Part shown: positions 29,115 through 41,092 of the stretch, piece by piece | Position numbering within the stretch: the stretch's first letter is position 1 | How the letters are laid out: every line of letters starts with the position of its first letter | Origin: Gammaproteobacteria bacterium BRH_c0 | GTDB lineage: Bacteria; Pseudomonadota; Gammaproteobacteria; Pseudomonadales; Porticoccaceae | DNA: 64,000 bases | Reading direction: 5' to 3' | Assembly: GCA_000961645.1 (NCBI GenBank) | Contig: LADM01000041.1 | Location: 1 to 64,000 of the forward strand | The notes under the pieces: model-generated | Told to the model about the DNA's origin: nothing | Database searches by the model: none | The model's input: only the letters and a program-made list of their open reading frames with translations | Program-made: the position numbers and the translations under genes

Positions 29115-30329
29115 TTAACGGTACTTTTGCATGACCAAAGTGGCATTGGTGCCGCCAAAGCCGAAGCTGTTGGACAGCACCCGTTCCAGCTTGGTGTTTT
29201 CCCTGAGGCTGGTGACGATGGGCAGGTCGGCGACCTCGGTGTCGAGATTGTCGATATTGATGGAGGGTGCAATGAAATCGTTTTCCATCATCAGCAGGCT
29301 GAAAATTGCCTCGTGGACACCGGCGGCGCCGAGGGAGTGGCCGGTCAGGGATTTGGTGGACGCCAGGGGCGGGCACTTGTCGCCGAACAGCTCGCGCAGG
29401 GCTTTGAGCTCCTGGACATCGCCCACCGGGGTGCTGGTGCCGTGGGTGTTGATGTAATCGACGGGGCCATCGACAGTGGCGAGCGCCTGCTGCATGCAGC
29501 GAATGGCGCCTTCTCCCGAAGGGGCAACCATGTCGTAACCGTCGGAAGAGGCACCGTAGCCGACGATTTCGGCATAGATATGGGCGCCGCGGGCGAGGGC
29601 GTGCTCCAGCTCCTCGACCACCACGCAGCCAGCGCCGCAGGACATGACAAAACCGTCGCGGTCGGCGTCGTAGGTGCGCGAGGCAAGCTGCGGGGTGTCG
29701 TTGAATTTGGATGACAGGGCGCCCATGGCGTCGAACATGCAGGCCATGGACCAGTGCTCCTCCTCGGAGCCACCGGCAAAAAGGATATCCTGCTTGCCGA
29801 GCTGGATCTGCTCAACGGCAGCGCCGATGCAGTGGGCGCTGGTGGCGCAAGCCGAGGCGATGGAGAAATTGAGGCCCTTGATCTGGAACGGGGTGGCCAG
29901 GCAGGCAGAGACAGTGCTGGCCATGATCTGGGTGACGCGGTAGGGGCCCGCGCGCTTGACGCCCTTTTCCCGCACCACGTCGATGGTTTCAACAAACTTT
30001 TCACCGGAAACACCGCCGGAGCCCATGATAATGCCGGTGCGGGGGTTGGATACCTGCTCGGGCTTGAGGGCAGAATCCTCGATGGCGCGCTGCATGGCAA
30101 TGTAGGCGTAGGCGGCGGCGTTACCCATGAAACGCAAATGCTTGCGATCAATGAAGTCGGCGGGATTGAGGTCGATCTGCCCGGCAATATTGCTGCGCAG
30201 CCCCATCTCCCTGTATTCCTCCTTGAAGAGGATGCCGGAGCGGCCCGCCCTCAGTGAGTCGGTAACGGTTTGTTTATCATGTCCTATGCAGGATACAACG
30301 CCCATTCCGGTGATAACGGCACGTCTCAT
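29115..30329 (-). CDS. fabB: Beta-ketoacyl-ACP synthase I
   Basis: 404 residues. Elongates acyl-ACP and with FabA enables unsaturated fatty-acid synthesis. The catalytic cysteine is C161 in SACATSAH, with the two histidines in NTHGTSTP and [10 protein letters not shown]. Glycine-rich GFGGTNA is near the C-terminus. It is downstream of fabA (71-bp gap) on the same strand, the standard fabAB operon. Confidence 0.97.
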   Translation of the reverse strand: MRRAVITGMGVVSCIGHDKQTVTDSLRAGRSGILFKEEYREMGLRSNIAGQIDLNPADFIDRKHLRFMGNAAAYAYIAMQRAIEDSALKPEQVSNPRTGIIMGSGGVSGEKFVETIDVVREKGVKRAGPYRVTQIMASTVSACLATPFQIKGLNFSIASACATSAHCIGAAVEQIQLGKQDILFAGGSEEEHWSMACMFDAMGALSSKFNDTPQLASRTYDADRDGFVMSCGAGCVVVEELEHALARGAHIYAEIVGYGASSDGYDMVAPSGEGAIRCMQQALATVDGPVDYINTHGTSTPVGDVQELKALRELFGDKCPPLASTKSLTGHSLGAAGVHEAIFSLLMMENDFIAPSINIDNLDTEVADLPIVTSLRENTKLERVLSNSFGFGGTNATLVMQKYR

Positions 30330-30400
30330 GGGGACTCCTTCGAATTGTGTCTGGCGGCTTATCAGCTGTTTGTAATCTTAGAGTAGTTTACTAAAACCGC

Positions 30401-30925
30401 TTAAAAATTGTCAGTGGAGGTGAACAGGCCCACCCGCAGGTCCTTGGCGCTGTAGATTTCGCGGCCATCGACCTCGACCGCGCCGTCGGAAATGGCCATC
30501 ACCAGCTTGCGTTCAATAATGCGGGAGATATCCAGTCGGTAGGTAACGGTTTTTGCCGTGGGCAGCACTTGGCCAAAAAATTTTACTTCGCCAGCACCGA
30601 GGGCGCGTCCGCGACCCTTGTTGCCGCGCCAGGCCAGGAAAAATCCGGTCAGCTGCCACAGGGCATCGAGGCCAAGGCAGCCCGGCATGACGGGATCGCC
30701 GGGGAAATGACAGTCAAAAAACCACAGATCGGGGGTAATATCCAGCTCGGCAACCAGTTGGCCCTTGCCGTACTTGCCGCCATCATCGCTGATCAGGCTG
30801 ATGCGATCGAGCATCAGCATATTGGGTGCGGGGAGACGTGCCCGCTCCGGGCCGAACAGTTCGCCACGGCTTGATGCCAGAATTTCTTCCTTGGAAAAAG
30901 CACTTTGACGACTTGAATTTTCCAT
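30401..30925 (-). CDS. fabA: 3-hydroxydecanoyl-ACP dehydratase/isomerase
   Basis: 174 residues. Dehydrates 3-hydroxyacyl-ACP and isomerises trans-2- to cis-3-decenoyl-ACP. The catalytic H73 lies in [11 protein letters not shown], and D87 in LGLDALWQ, matching H70/D84 of E. coli. Hot-dog fold. It is first in the fabA-fabB pair and divergent from galU across 264 bp that probably contains both promoters; TATAAT at 31097 points toward galU. Confidence 0.97.
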   Translation of the reverse strand: MENSSRQSAFSKEEILASSRGELFGPERARLPAPNMLMLDRISLISDDGGKYGKGQLVAELDITPDLWFFDCHFPGDPVMPGCLGLDALWQLTGFFLAWRGNKGRGRALGAGEVKFFGQVLPTAKTVTYRLDISRIIERKLVMAISDGAVEVDGREIYSAKDLRVGLFTSTDNF

Positions 30926-31189
30926 TCAGGACCAGCCCTCGATGCGGGGCGGAGCCCCTGTTTTGATGAACAAAATGAGGCGACATTCTAGCTGAATTGG
31001 TGGTTATGTCCAGTCAAAAGGCCCTGCTGCCGAGTTCAAGGCCCTGACGGAAAAAGGAAATTTACCCACGGGGCAGTCAATTGCGATGGTCTGACATATA
31101 ATCGTCACAACCAGCGCTGACCATAAAGCGCGATCCCTTCGGGCATGCGGGTCGCCATCACATCAGCCCTCAATGAACAGGGAGATTCA

Positions 31190-32029
31190 ATGATCAGAAA
31201 ATGTCTCTTTCCCGTGGCCGGTTACGGCACACGGTTCTTGCCTGCCACCAAGGCGATGCCCAAGGAAATGCTGCCGGTGGTGAACAAGCCCCTGGTGCAG
31301 TACGGCGTTGAGGAGGCCATTTCAGCAGGTCTCAACCAGATCGGCTTCGTCACCGGTCGCGGCAAGCGCGCCATCAATGACCACTTTGATGTCAGCTATG
31401 AGCTGGAGCACCAGATTGCCGGCAGCGAAAAGGAAAAATACCTGTCCTGTGTGCGGGAAGTGATTCAGAACGCAACCTTTTCTTCCACTCGCCAGCCGGA
31501 AATGAAAGGACTGGGCCACGCCATCCTGGTGGGCGAACTGCTGATCGGCTATGAGCCGTTCGGAGTGATTTTGGCCGATGACCTGTGTCTGGTGGAGGAG
31601 GGTGAGGATTCGGTGATGACCCAGCTGGTCAAAATCTACCGGCGCTTTGGCAAATCCGTGGTGGCCATTACCGAGGTCCCGAGGGAAGATGTCTCCAAGT
31701 TCGGGGTGATCGCGGCGGAAGAAATCGAGCCCGGCATCTATACAGTGTCGGATATGGTGGAAAAACCCAGCCCGGAAGATGCTCCCAGCAACCTCGCCAT
31801 CATTGGCCGCTACGTCCTCACACCGGATATTTTTGAAGCCCTGCGCCATACAGAACCAGGCAAAAACGGCGAAATTCAGATCACCGATGCTCTGCTCAAG
31901 CTGGCCCGCAAAGGGCGGGTACTGGCCTACAAGTTTCGCGGCCTGCGCTTTGACTGCGGCAGCATTGAGGGTTATGTGGCCGCCACCAACTATGTTTACC
32001 AGAATATCTACAGCAAGAATCCCAAATGA
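31190..32029 (+). CDS. galU: UTP-glucose-1-phosphate uridylyltransferase
   Basis: 279 residues. Makes UDP-glucose. The nucleotidyltransferase signature [17 protein letters not shown] is near the N-terminus. I start it at the ATG at 31190, which follows GGGAGATTCA; an in-frame upstream ATG at 31145 lacks a ribosome site. It overlaps the following mutase by 4 bp (ATGA). A TATAAT -10 box stands at 31097-31102. Confidence 0.95.
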   Translation: MIRKCLFPVAGYGTRFLPATKAMPKEMLPVVNKPLVQYGVEEAISAGLNQIGFVTGRGKRAINDHFDVSYELEHQIAGSEKEKYLSCVREVIQNATFSSTRQPEMKGLGHAILVGELLIGYEPFGVILADDLCLVEEGEDSVMTQLVKIYRRFGKSVVAITEVPREDVSKFGVIAAEEIEPGIYTVSDMVEKPSPEDAPSNLAIIGRYVLTPDIFEALRHTEPGKNGEIQITDALLKLARKGRVLAYKFRGLRFDCGSIEGYVAATNYVYQNIYSKNPK

Positions 32030-33378
32030 CCCTGCCTCTAACCTGCTTCAAGGCCTACGACATCCGTGGCCGCATTCCCGACCAGATCAATGAAGACGTG
32101 GCCTACCGCGTGGGCCGCGCCTTTGCCGAGGTGCTGAACGCCCGTCGCATTGTGGTCGGCCACGATATCCGCCTCACCAGCCCGCTGTTCTGCGAGGCGG
32201 TGGCCAATGGCATCCGCGACGCCGGGTGTGATGTGACCTGGATCGGCCAGTGCGGCACAGAGGAAATCTACTTCGCCACCTTTGACGGTGGCTTCGACGG
32301 CGGCCTGGTGGTGACCGCCAGCCACAATCCCATCGACTACAACGGTATCAAGTTTGTGCGTGAGGGCGCCCGCCCGGTCAGTGGTGACGATGGCTTGCCG
32401 GAGATCCAGGCACTGGCGGAAAGCGGCCATTTCGCCACCCCGCAAAAGCGCGGCAACCTGACCCGGGTTGATGACAAGTCCGGCTATATCCGCCATTTAC
32501 TCGATTACGTGCAACCAGCCGCTCTCAAGCCCCTGAAGCTTGTCACCAATGCCGGGAATGGTGGTGCTGGCCTGGTGGTGGATCTGCTGGAGCCCCATCT
32601 GCCCTTTGAGTTTATCCGTGTCCACCACGAGCCGGATGGCACTTTTCCCAACGGCATACCCAATCCACTGTTGCCGGAGAATCGCGCCGCCACTGCGCGC
32701 GCTGTGATAGAACACGGCGCCGATATGGGCATCGCCTGGGACGGGGATTTTGATCGCTGCTTCTTTTTTGATGAAAACGGCGATTTTATCGAGGGCTATT
32801 ACCTGGTGGGCCTGCTGGGTGAAGCGTTTTTGCGCAAAACCCCCGGTGGCGCCATCGTCCACGATCCGCGCCTGACGTGGAACACTATTGAGATGGTAAG
32901 CCAACAGGGCGGGCGCGCGGTGCAGAGCAAAACCGGCCACTCCTTTATCAAGCACACCATGCGTCAGCACGATGCCCTCTATGGTGGCGAGATGAGCGCC
33001 CACCACTATTTCCGCGACTTTGCCTATTGCGACAGCGGCATGATCCCCTGGTTACTGGTGGCGGAACTGGTATCGGCCTCCGGCAAGCCCCTGTCGCGCT
33101 GGGTCGCTGAACGCCTTGAGGCGTTTCCCTGTTCCGGCGAAATCAACAACGAAGTGGCGGACCCGCTGGCAGTGCTCAAGGCCATCGAAGCCCATTACAG
33201 TCACCACAACCCGGCTATTGATCGCACCGATGGGCTGAGCATGGCGTTTGATGAGTGGCGCTTTAATGTGCGTATGTCGAACACCGAGCCGGTAGTGCGC
33301 CTCAATGTCGAAAGCCGGGGGAATGTGGCGCTGATGCAGGCCAAGACCGAGGAGTTGCTGGGATTGATTCGTCGTTGA
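32026..33378 (+). CDS. manB: Phosphomannomutase (CpsG/ManB type)
   Basis: 450 residues. Converts mannose-6-phosphate to mannose-1-phosphate, and possibly the glucose phosphates, with galU supplying nucleotide sugars for exopolysaccharide or LPS. The start [19 protein letters not shown] closely follows E. coli CpsG. The phosphoserine loop is TASHNP and the metal loop [11 protein letters not shown]. It overlaps galU by 4 bp, an operon of two. A heptad hairpin begins at its stop codon. Confidence 0.92.
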   Translation: MTLPLTCFKAYDIRGRIPDQINEDVAYRVGRAFAEVLNARRIVVGHDIRLTSPLFCEAVANGIRDAGCDVTWIGQCGTEEIYFATFDGGFDGGLVVTASHNPIDYNGIKFVREGARPVSGDDGLPEIQALAESGHFATPQKRGNLTRVDDKSGYIRHLLDYVQPAALKPLKLVTNAGNGGAGLVVDLLEPHLPFEFIRVHHEPDGTFPNGIPNPLLPENRAATARAVIEHGADMGIAWDGDFDRCFFFDENGDFIEGYYLVGLLGEAFLRKTPGGAIVHDPRLTWNTIEMVSQQGGRAVQSKTGHSFIKHTMRQHDALYGGEMSAHHYFRDFAYCDSGMIPWLLVAELVSASGKPLSRWVAERLEAFPCSGEINNEVADPLAVLKAIEAHYSHHNPAIDRTDGLSMAFDEWRFNVRMSNTEPVVRLNVESRGNVALMQAKTEELLGLIRR

Positions 33379-33379
33379 G

Positions 33380-33475
33380 TTTCACGTTGCACGAAACACG
33401 CTTCACGCAAGATAAAAAAAGCCCCGCAATTTAGGCGGGGCTTTTTACGTGCAACGTGAAACGTGTTACGTGTAA
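33380..33475. repeat. Heptad-repeat palindrome B (NNNCACG type) enclosing a terminator
   Basis: The left arm (33380-33407) is four 7-nt units: TTTCACG, TTGCACG, AAACACG, CTTCACG. The right arm (33448-33475) is CGTGCAA, CGTGAAA, CGTGTTA, CGTGTAA. The arms pair imperfectly (8 of 31 mismatched including flanks), and the 40-nt loop is a perfect terminator. Left arm begins 1 nt after the manB stop; pntB ends just to the right. Architecture matches the GGGAGAY elements but the unit sequence differs. Confidence 0.75.
33414..33446. terminator. Bidirectional terminator between manB and pntB
   Basis: GCCCCGC (33421-33427) and GCGGGGC (33435-33441) form a 7-bp stem with a 7-nt loop, flanked by an A tract and TTTTT, so it serves both convergent genes. 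It sits inside the loop of the heptad palindrome B. Confidence 0.9.
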
Positions 33476-33482
33476 CTCAATA

Positions 33483-34904
33483 TCACGACAGATCCAGATG
33501 CGCCGTTATGTCAATAACGGCCTTCTTGCCATCCCCATAAACCATGTAGGTATGATCCATGGCAAACAGCGGGTTGGGCAGGCCGGAGAAGCCGGGTGAC
33601 AGGCTGCGCTTGATGACAATCACGGTTTTTGCCTTGTCCACGTTGAGAATGGGCATGCCGTAGATGGGGCTGCCCTTGTCCTCCCTGGCCATGGGGTTGG
33701 TGACGTCGTTGGCGCCGATCACGATGGCCACATCGGTGTCCTCGAAGGTGGGGTTAATGCGCTCCATCTCCACCAATTTGTCGTAGGGAACTTCTGCTTC
33801 CGCCAACAGTACGTTCATGTGGCCGGGCATGCGGCCCGCCACCGGGTGAATGGCGTATTCCACTTCGCAGCCATGGGCTTCAAGAACATCCGCCAGCTCG
33901 CGCACCGCGTGCTGGGCCTGGGCCATGGCCATGCCAAAACCGGGAACGATCACCACGCGCCTGGCGGTCCCCAGCATCATGGCAACTTCCTCGGCGCCGG
34001 CGCTTTTGACCTTGCCGCCGTAGACTTCATCGGCGCTGATGATCTCACCGCTGCCGGCCATCTTGCCGAACAGCACATTGGCGAGGGAGCGGTTCATGGC
34101 CACACACATGATCTTGGTGAGAATCAGGCCCGATGTGCCCACCAGGGAGCCAGCGACGATCAGTACGGTGTTGCCGAGGATAAAGCCGGCAAAGGCCGCG
34201 GCAATACCCGAGTAGGAGTTCAGCAGAGCGATGACCACCGGCATGTCGGCGCCACCGATGGGCAGCACCAGGAACAGGCCGAGCAACAGGCCTACCACAA
34301 CGATGACGATAATCAGGGTGGCGTTGGTGGGGTCGATGCACAGGGCTACCGCAGCGACCAGGCCCACCAGCAGCAACAGGCCGTTGCCAATGGGTCCGCC
34401 GGGCAGTCCGTAGTCCTTCTTCATCAGCTCCTGCAGTTTGGCAAAAGCGACGAAGCTCCCGGTGAGGGTGACGGCGCCGATCAGCACGGTGAGGCTGATG
34501 GCTACCACGGCGATAACACCCAGGGCGCCGACACCGAAGGGGCTGGCGGTCATCAACTCTGTCACCGAGGTGTGGGTCTTGGCGTAGTATTCCGCCAGGG
34601 CAATGGCGAGGGATGCGCCGCCGCCGAAACCGTTCAGTATGGCCACCATCTGGGGCATGGACGTCATGCGCACCTTGACAGCCATCAGGCCGCCGATAAT
34701 GCTGCCGATCAGCACTCCGGCAATGATGTACTCAAAGCTGACAATGCTGCGGTCGAACAGGGTAACAACCACTGCCACCAACATGCCGAGGGCGGACAGC
34801 ATATTGCCGCGCACAGCGGTTTTGGGTTTGGAGAGACCCTTGATGCCGAGGATAAAGAGTATCGCGGCAGCCAGGTAGGCCAGATTAACAACCGTCAAAT
34901 TCAT
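33483..34904 (-). CDS. pntB: NAD(P) transhydrogenase subunit beta
   Basis: 473 residues. Proton-translocating transhydrogenase: about nine transmembrane helices (1-270), then the NADP(H)-binding domain III with GYGMAMAQAQHAV-like motif (VIVPGFGMAMAQAQ here) and DVAIVIGANDVTNP. Third gene of a three-part pntAA-pntAB-pntB operon, 3 bp after pntAB. It uses the proton-motive force to make NADPH. Confidence 0.96.
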   Translation of the reverse strand: MNLTVVNLAYLAAAILFILGIKGLSKPKTAVRGNMLSALGMLVAVVVTLFDRSIVSFEYIIAGVLIGSIIGGLMAVKVRMTSMPQMVAILNGFGGGASLAIALAEYYAKTHTSVTELMTASPFGVGALGVIAVVAISLTVLIGAVTLTGSFVAFAKLQELMKKDYGLPGGPIGNGLLLLVGLVAAVALCIDPTNATLIIVIVVVGLLLGLFLVLPIGGADMPVVIALLNSYSGIAAAFAGFILGNTVLIVAGSLVGTSGLILTKIMCVAMNRSLANVLFGKMAGSGEIISADEVYGGKVKSAGAEEVAMMLGTARRVVIVPGFGMAMAQAQHAVRELADVLEAHGCEVEYAIHPVAGRMPGHMNVLLAEAEVPYDKLVEMERINPTFEDTDVAIVIGANDVTNPMAREDKGSPIYGMPILNVDKAKTVIVIKRSLSPGFSGLPNPLFAMDHTYMVYGDGKKAVIDITAHLDLS

Positions 34905-34907
34905 GGC

Positions 34908-35198
34908 TTACTTCCTCTTGAACATGGCGAGCATGCGGTTGGTAACCAGGTAGCCGCCGACAACATTGAGTGTCGCCAGCACGACTGCCACAAAGCCCAG
35001 AATATTGTTTACGGCAGTGGAGGAAGAGTCGGAGCCCGCCGCCAGCAGGGCTCCAACCAGGGTGATGCCGGAAATGGCGTTGGTGCCGGACATCAGCGGA
35101 GTGTGCAGGGTCGGTGGCACCTTGGTGATCATTTCGACCCCGAGAAAGAGCGACAGCACAAACAGTGCCAGCAGCATCACGAGTGTATTCATATCCAT
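34908..35198 (-). CDS. pntAB: NAD(P) transhydrogenase subunit alpha, membrane part
   Basis: 96 residues with three hydrophobic helices. This is domain IIa, fused to domain I in E. coli PntA but a separate small protein in many marine and alpha/gamma proteobacteria. It contains LHTPLMSGTNAISG, the family hallmark of the membrane segment. It follows pntAA by 12 bp. Confidence 0.93.
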   Translation of the reverse strand: MDMNTLVMLLALFVLSLFLGVEMITKVPPTLHTPLMSGTNAISGITLVGALLAAGSDSSSTAVNNILGFVAVVLATLNVVGGYLVTNRMLAMFKRK

Positions 35199-35210
35199 CG
35201 GAAAATCCCC

Positions 35211-36416
35211 TTAGTTGGTTTGCTCGCCGTTCGCCTCGGGGGCGGCAGGCTTGACGATGGGTTCCAGGCCAAGCATGGAACGCATGCGGGCATGGGGCAC
35301 ATTGCCGCCATGGGCGATAACGGTTTCAAAAATAACCTCGTCTTCGAAATCGAGGCTGAGATTCCCGTCGGCATCGATCATGTGGCCGAGCAGCACTTCC
35401 ATATTCTTGCCGTACATCTGGCTGGCATGATTGGGGATTGTCGAGGGAATGTTGTCCGGGCCGATAATGGTGACTCCGTGGGCGGTGATGGTTTTGCCGA
35501 GCTGGGTGAGTTCGCAGTTGCCACCGCGTTCGGCGGCCAGGTCGACAATCACCGAGCCGGGCTTCATGGCTTTCACCATGTCCTCGGTCACCAGGATGGG
35601 GGATTTGGCGCCGGGCACTGCCGCAGTGGTGATGACGATATCCTGCTGGGCAATCACCGCCGTCATGAGTTCGCGCTGGCGACGCAGGAAATCCTCACCC
35701 TGGGCCTTGGCGTAACCGCCCTTGTCTTCTGTGCCTTCTGCCTCGAGTTCCAGCTCAATGGGCTTGGCGCCAACCGAGAGGATCTGCTCGCGCGCAGCAG
35801 GTCGCACATCGTAGGCCTCAACCACAGCGCCGAGGCGCTTGGCGGTGGCACAGGCCTGCAGGCCTGCCACGCCAACACCCATGATAAACACGCGGCCCGG
35901 CTGCAGTGTACCGGCAGCAGTCATCAGCATGGGCAGAATGCGGGGCAGGGCGGCGGCACCGAGAAGCACGGCCTTGTAACCCGCCAGGGTCGCCATGGAG
36001 GACAACACATCCATGGACTGGGCGCGGCTGATGCGCGGCACCAGCTCCATGGCAAAGGCAGTGACCTTGCGTTCTGCCAGGGTGGTGGCGACCTGCGCTG
36101 ATGCCAGCGGGTCCATCATGCCGGCAATCACCTGGCCTTCACGCAGCAGTGCCAGGTCGCTGTCGCTGTTTTCCTGATTCGCGCCAAAGGACTGCACCTG
36201 CAGCACGATGTTTGATTGAGCGAAGACCTCTTCCCTGGTTGCGACAATCTGTGCGCCCGCCTGTTCATAGTCGCTGTCAAGGTGTCCGGCATTGAGTCCC
36301 GCTGATGCCTGTACGAGTACCTTGATGCCTTTTTTTGTCCAGACGGACACATTGCCGGGGGTAAAGGCAACGCGCTTTTCGCCTGCTTTGAGTTCCAGTG
36401 GTACACCAATAATCAC
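35211..36416 (-). CDS. pntAA: NAD(P) transhydrogenase subunit alpha, NAD-binding part
   Basis: 401 residues. Domain I: alanine dehydrogenase-like fold starting MIIGVPLELKAGEKRVAFTP with the NAD motif GVGVAGLQACATAKRLG. Binds NADH and hands hydride to domain III of PntB. First of the pnt operon. No clear regulatory motif in the 227 bp before it, shared with ispB's end. Confidence 0.95.
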   Translation of the reverse strand: MIIGVPLELKAGEKRVAFTPGNVSVWTKKGIKVLVQASAGLNAGHLDSDYEQAGAQIVATREEVFAQSNIVLQVQSFGANQENSDSDLALLREGQVIAGMMDPLASAQVATTLAERKVTAFAMELVPRISRAQSMDVLSSMATLAGYKAVLLGAAALPRILPMLMTAAGTLQPGRVFIMGVGVAGLQACATAKRLGAVVEAYDVRPAAREQILSVGAKPIELELEAEGTEDKGGYAKAQGEDFLRRQRELMTAVIAQQDIVITTAAVPGAKSPILVTEDMVKAMKPGSVIVDLAAERGGNCELTQLGKTITAHGVTIIGPDNIPSTIPNHASQMYGKNMEVLLGHMIDADGNLSLDFEDEVIFETVIAHGGNVPHARMRSMLGLEPIVKPAAPEANGEQTN

Positions 36417-36643
36417 GAAGTCTCTCCGTCAATCGATGGTTGTTTTAGGGGCGGCTACTTTACCTGAAGGTCTGAATCAAACATAGAAGACGCCGGTGAG
36501 GGTTGCAAATTGTGGCCATAATCAGACAACAAGGCCATTAAAAAACAGAATCTTGTGACCAAACTGTCCCATTGGGCAGGCCGTTATGGGTAGCAGGGTA
36601 TCAGTAAGCGTAGTTCGTGTGGCGTAAAGGGGTGGCAAAGTGG

Positions 36644-37603
36644 TCAGGATGTTCGCTCAACAGCGAAACGGGCCAGCTCTGTGAGGGCGGTTTTGGCGCT
36701 GGAGTCTGGCAGCGGCTGGAGGTTTTCAATGGCCTGCTCGACATGAAAGCGGGCAAGGTCGAGGGTGTACCCGATGGCGCCGGTGTCCTGAATGGCGGCG
36801 AGTACGGCGTCAAGCTGATTCAGTCCGCCGTCCTTGATGGCGTCGCGCACCAGCTGTGCCTGCTCGCTGCTGCCTTTATTCAGTACGTGGATCAGGGGCA
36901 GGGTGGCTTTGCCTTCGGCAAGGTCGTCACCAATATTCTTGCCCAGTGCTTCGCTGCTGCTGCTGTAATCCAGAGCGTCATCGACCAGCTGGAAGGCCAT
37001 GCCGATATGATGCCCATAGCGCGCCAGCGAACTGGCTGACGGCGCTGCACCAGCCACAACAGCACCGCAGCGGGCGGCAGCTTCAAACAGTTTGGCAGTT
37101 TTCTTGTCGATGACCTGCAGGTAGTCGTGCTCGCTGGTCTGGTCATTGCCGGCATTGATGAGCTGTTGTACCTCGCCTTCGGATATCGCGTTGGTGGTAT
37201 CCGCCAAAATGCGCATGATGTCCAGATTGCCAAGGGCAACCATCATCTGGAAAGCGCGGGAGTAGAGGAAATCCCCCACCAAAACACTGGGAGCATTGCC
37301 CCAGCGGGCGTTGGCGGTCAGCCTGCCGCGGCGCAGATCCGAGGTGTCCACCACATCGTCGTGGAGCAGGGTAGCACTGTGGATAAACTCAATAACTGCA
37401 GCGAGGCTGATATGATCGCTGCCCTGGTAGCCGCAGGCCTTGGCGCTGAGCAGTACCAGCAGCGGGCGCAGGCGCTTGCCGCCAGCCTCGATCAGATAGT
37501 GGCCGATGTTCTCCACCAGCGGCACTTCGGAGTGCAGTTCCCTGAGGATCAGCGCATTGACTGCCGCAAATTCATCGTTAACTACAGGGTAAAAAGGCAG
37601 CAT
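36644..37603 (-). CDS. ispB: Octaprenyl diphosphate synthase
   Basis: 319 residues. Makes the polyprenyl tail of ubiquinone. The first aspartate-rich motif LLHDDVVDTSDLRRG and the second LVDDALDY are present. I start it at 37603 (MLPFYPVVNDEF), which aligns with known IspB lengths; frames reaching 37804 add a proline-rich stretch without homology. No start has a strong ribosome site. Divergent from rplU, the usual arrangement. Confidence 0.92.
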   Translation of the reverse strand: MLPFYPVVNDEFAAVNALILRELHSEVPLVENIGHYLIEAGGKRLRPLLVLLSAKACGYQGSDHISLAAVIEFIHSATLLHDDVVDTSDLRRGRLTANARWGNAPSVLVGDFLYSRAFQMMVALGNLDIMRILADTTNAISEGEVQQLINAGNDQTSEHDYLQVIDKKTAKLFEAAARCGAVVAGAAPSASSLARYGHHIGMAFQLVDDALDYSSSSEALGKNIGDDLAEGKATLPLIHVLNKGSSEQAQLVRDAIKDGGLNQLDAVLAAIQDTGAIGYTLDLARFHVEQAIENLQPLPDSSAKTALTELARFAVERTS

Positions 37604-37780
37604 CGGGTGGGTTTGGGGTGGCCTTGGATGGGCTGGCATCCTAGGGGGCGAACTCTGAAGTGTCAAGAAATACAGGTGCTTGCGACCTTTTTTGAGGGTG
37701 GTCCAGCGTCGCTGTCCAGGCACATTTCCGCCCACTGTTGAGGGCAGTTGTGCAGTTGCAAAAAACATCGGTTGCGCGGG

Positions 37781-37809
37781 TTGCGGTGTGCAGATGATTG
37801 GCATAAAAT
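37781..37809 (+). promoter_or_regulatory. Promoter of rplU-rpmA
   Basis: TTGCGG (37781-37786) and TAAAAT (37804-37809) are separated by 17 bp, a good sigma-70 promoter. The transcription start would lie near 37817, giving a leader of about 70 nt before rplU, where ribosomal-protein feedback is possible. Confidence 0.65.
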
Positions 37810-37885
37810 GCGCCCCCTCATAAAACGGTCCTGACTATTTCGGTCCGGGCGAGTAGAAAAGCTGTTAATCTGGAGCAGATAGAGT

Positions 37886-38200
37886 ATGTACGCAGTTATT
37901 GAAAGTGGTGGCAAGCAGCACCGCGTTGTAGAGGGCGAGACCCTTCGCCTGGAAAAGCTCGAAGTCGCCACTGGCGAATCGATTAATTTTGACAAGGTGC
38001 TGATGATTGCCTCAGGCGATGCCATCAATGTTGGCGCCCCCTATGTGGCAGGTGCCAGCGTTAGCGTTGAAGTGCTGGCTCATGGTCGCGCCGACAAGGT
38101 GAAAATCATCAAGTTCCGTCGCCGCAAGCACAGCCGCAAGCAGATGGGCCACCGTCAGTGGTTCACCGAAGTGAAAATCACAGGCATTAACGCTGGTTGA
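37886..38200 (+). CDS. rplU: 50S ribosomal protein L21
   Basis: 104 residues starting [18 protein letters not shown], the L21 signature, with the RNA-binding basic segment [19 protein letters not shown]. Binds 23S rRNA. Followed 37 bp later by rpmA, with obg and proB further on. Confidence 0.98.
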   Translation: MYAVIESGGKQHRVVEGETLRLEKLEVATGESINFDKVLMIASGDAINVGAPYVAGASVSVEVLAHGRADKVKIIKFRRRKHSRKQMGHRQWFTEVKITGINAG

Positions 38201-38237
38201 TCCCAGCTTTAGAAAATCCTTGCAGGAGTAAAGTTTC

Positions 38238-38495
38238 ATGGCTCACAAGAAAGCTGGTGGTAGTACCCGTAACGGACGGGATTCAGAAAGTAAACGCCTT
38301 GGCGTCAAGCGCTTTGGCGGCGAAGTTGTAAAGGCTGGCAATATCATCATCCGCCAGCGTGGCACCCGTGTTCACCCCGGTGTCAACGTAGGGATTGGTC
38401 GCGATCACACCCTGTTTGCCACTGTTGAAGGGCGCGTAAAGTTTGCTGTACGCGGCCCCAACAATCGCAAGTATGTGGATATCATCGGCGCCTGA
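38238..38495 (+). CDS. rpmA: 50S ribosomal protein L27
   Basis: 85 residues starting [19 protein letters not shown]. The N-terminal tail reaches the peptidyl-transferase centre. It has no cleavable leader of the Firmicutes type. A perfect palindromic terminator follows. Confidence 0.98.
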   Translation: MAHKKAGGSTRNGRDSESKRLGVKRFGGEVVKAGNIIIRQRGTRVHPGVNVGIGRDHTLFATVEGRVKFAVRGPNNRKYVDIIGA

Positions 38496-38512
38496 AGCGT
38501 CTGATTGATCGC

Positions 38513-38541
38513 TGAAAAGCCCCGCATGCGGGGCTTTTTTT
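38513..38541 (+). terminator. Terminator after rpmA
   Basis: A 24-bp palindrome AAAAGCCCCGCATGCGGGGC (then TTTT) followed by a T tract. It separates the ribosomal genes from obg. Confidence 0.9.
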
Positions 38542-38658
38542 ATGGTTGCACTTATTTCTCGGCGCACGGCCTTATCCTGTAGAGGCGCGCCGCATTTATC
38601 GGTTTACCACGTTTATCGGTACGCCGATTATCCCTGTACAATAGGCGATCACCTTTGA

Positions 38659-39885
<1,227 letters not shown>

Positions 39886-39960
39886 CAGCGACTGGTTGTC
39901 AGGCCACACACGGACTCTATTCGGCAAGCATAAAAATTACTGACAGGCAGACCAGGTTTT

Positions 39961-41082
39961 ATGTCACGGGAAAATATCACAACCACCAGGCGCTGGGTAG
40001 TCAAGATCGGCAGTGCCCTGCTTACCGCTGATGGTAAGGGGCTGGATCGCGAGGCCATGGCCGCCTGGGTGGCGCAGCTGGCGCAGTTGCTGGCCGAAGG
40101 CGTTGAGGTTGTGCTGGTATCCTCAGGCGCAGTTGCCGAGGGCATGTCGCGCCTGGGCTGGAAAACCCGTCCCAAGGCCATTCACGACTTGCAGGCAGCT
40201 GCTGCTGTGGGGCAGATGGGGCTGGTGCAGGCCTACGAATCCCACTTCCAGGTACACGGTCGCCACACGGCGCAGATTCTGCTCGACCACGACGACCTCT
40301 CCAACCGCCAGCGCTACCTCAATGCTCGCCGCACCCTGCAGGCCCTGATCAAGCTGGGGGTGGTGGCGGTGGTCAACGAGAATGACACCGTGGTCACAGA
40401 TGAAATTCGCTTTGGTGACAACGACACCCTCGCCGCCCTGGTGGCCAATCTGATCGACGCCGACGTGCTGGTGATTCTCACCGATCAGTTGGGGCTGTTC
40501 GACAAGGACCCCAGAGCCAATGCTGATGCGGTGCTGGTAACGCAGGGACAGGCCGGGGATCCGGCTCTGGACGCCCTGGCTGGCGGCAGTGCTGGCAATC
40601 TCGGTCGGGGCGGCATGATCACCAAGTTGCGGGCCGCCAAACTGGCGGCGCGTTCCGGCGCCAGCACCATCATTGCCAGCGGCCGCGAACCGGCAGTGCT
40701 CAACCGGCTGCGTCAGGGCGAAGAGGTAGGTACCCTGTTGCTGGCCGCGCGCGAACCCATCGCCGCCCGCAAACAGTGGCTTGCCGGACAGCTGCAGGTG
40801 CGCGGCACACTGACCCTCGATGAAGGTGCTGTCAAGGTACTGAGCCAGCAGGGCAGAAGTTTGCTGCCGGTGGGCGTGGTTGCCGTCAGCGGTCGCTTTA
40901 CCCGCGGTGAACTGGTGGTGTGCAACGATCAGCAAGGGCGCGAAATCGCCCGCGGACTCGCCAATTACAGCGCTGATGAAACCCTCAAAATCATGGGCCA
41001 GAGTACCTCGCGCATCAGTGAGATACTGGGCTACCGCGATGACGAGGAGTTGATCCATCGCGATAATCTGGTGCTGGTTTGA
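39961..41082 (+). CDS. proB: Glutamate 5-kinase
   Basis: 373 residues. First step of proline synthesis: the amino-acid kinase domain (1-255; [19 protein letters not shown]) and a C-terminal PUA domain (from about 275). Located after obg, as in Pseudomonas. A TCTGACG heptad element begins 10 nt after the stop. Confidence 0.96.
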   Translation: MSRENITTTRRWVVKIGSALLTADGKGLDREAMAAWVAQLAQLLAEGVEVVLVSSGAVAEGMSRLGWKTRPKAIHDLQAAAAVGQMGLVQAYESHFQVHGRHTAQILLDHDDLSNRQRYLNARRTLQALIKLGVVAVVNENDTVVTDEIRFGDNDTLAALVANLIDADVLVILTDQLGLFDKDPRANADAVLVTQGQAGDPALDALAGGSAGNLGRGGMITKLRAAKLAARSGASTIIASGREPAVLNRLRQGEEVGTLLLAAREPIAARKQWLAGQLQVRGTLTLDEGAVKVLSQQGRSLLPVGVVAVSGRFTRGELVVCNDQQGREIARGLANYSADETLKIMGQSTSRISEILGYRDDEELIHRDNLVLV

Positions 41083-41092
41083 AGGCTTAGGG

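Noticed and set aside
33819-36101. Long plus-strand open frame (760 codons) opposite pntB and pntAA
   Set aside because: It mirrors a GC-rich coding region, is histidine- and glycine-rich as expected of an antisense frame, and has no family resemblance.
37370-37390. TGTGGATAA DnaA-box match inside ispB
   Set aside because: Isolated single box within a coding sequence; no cluster or AT-rich unwinding element nearby.
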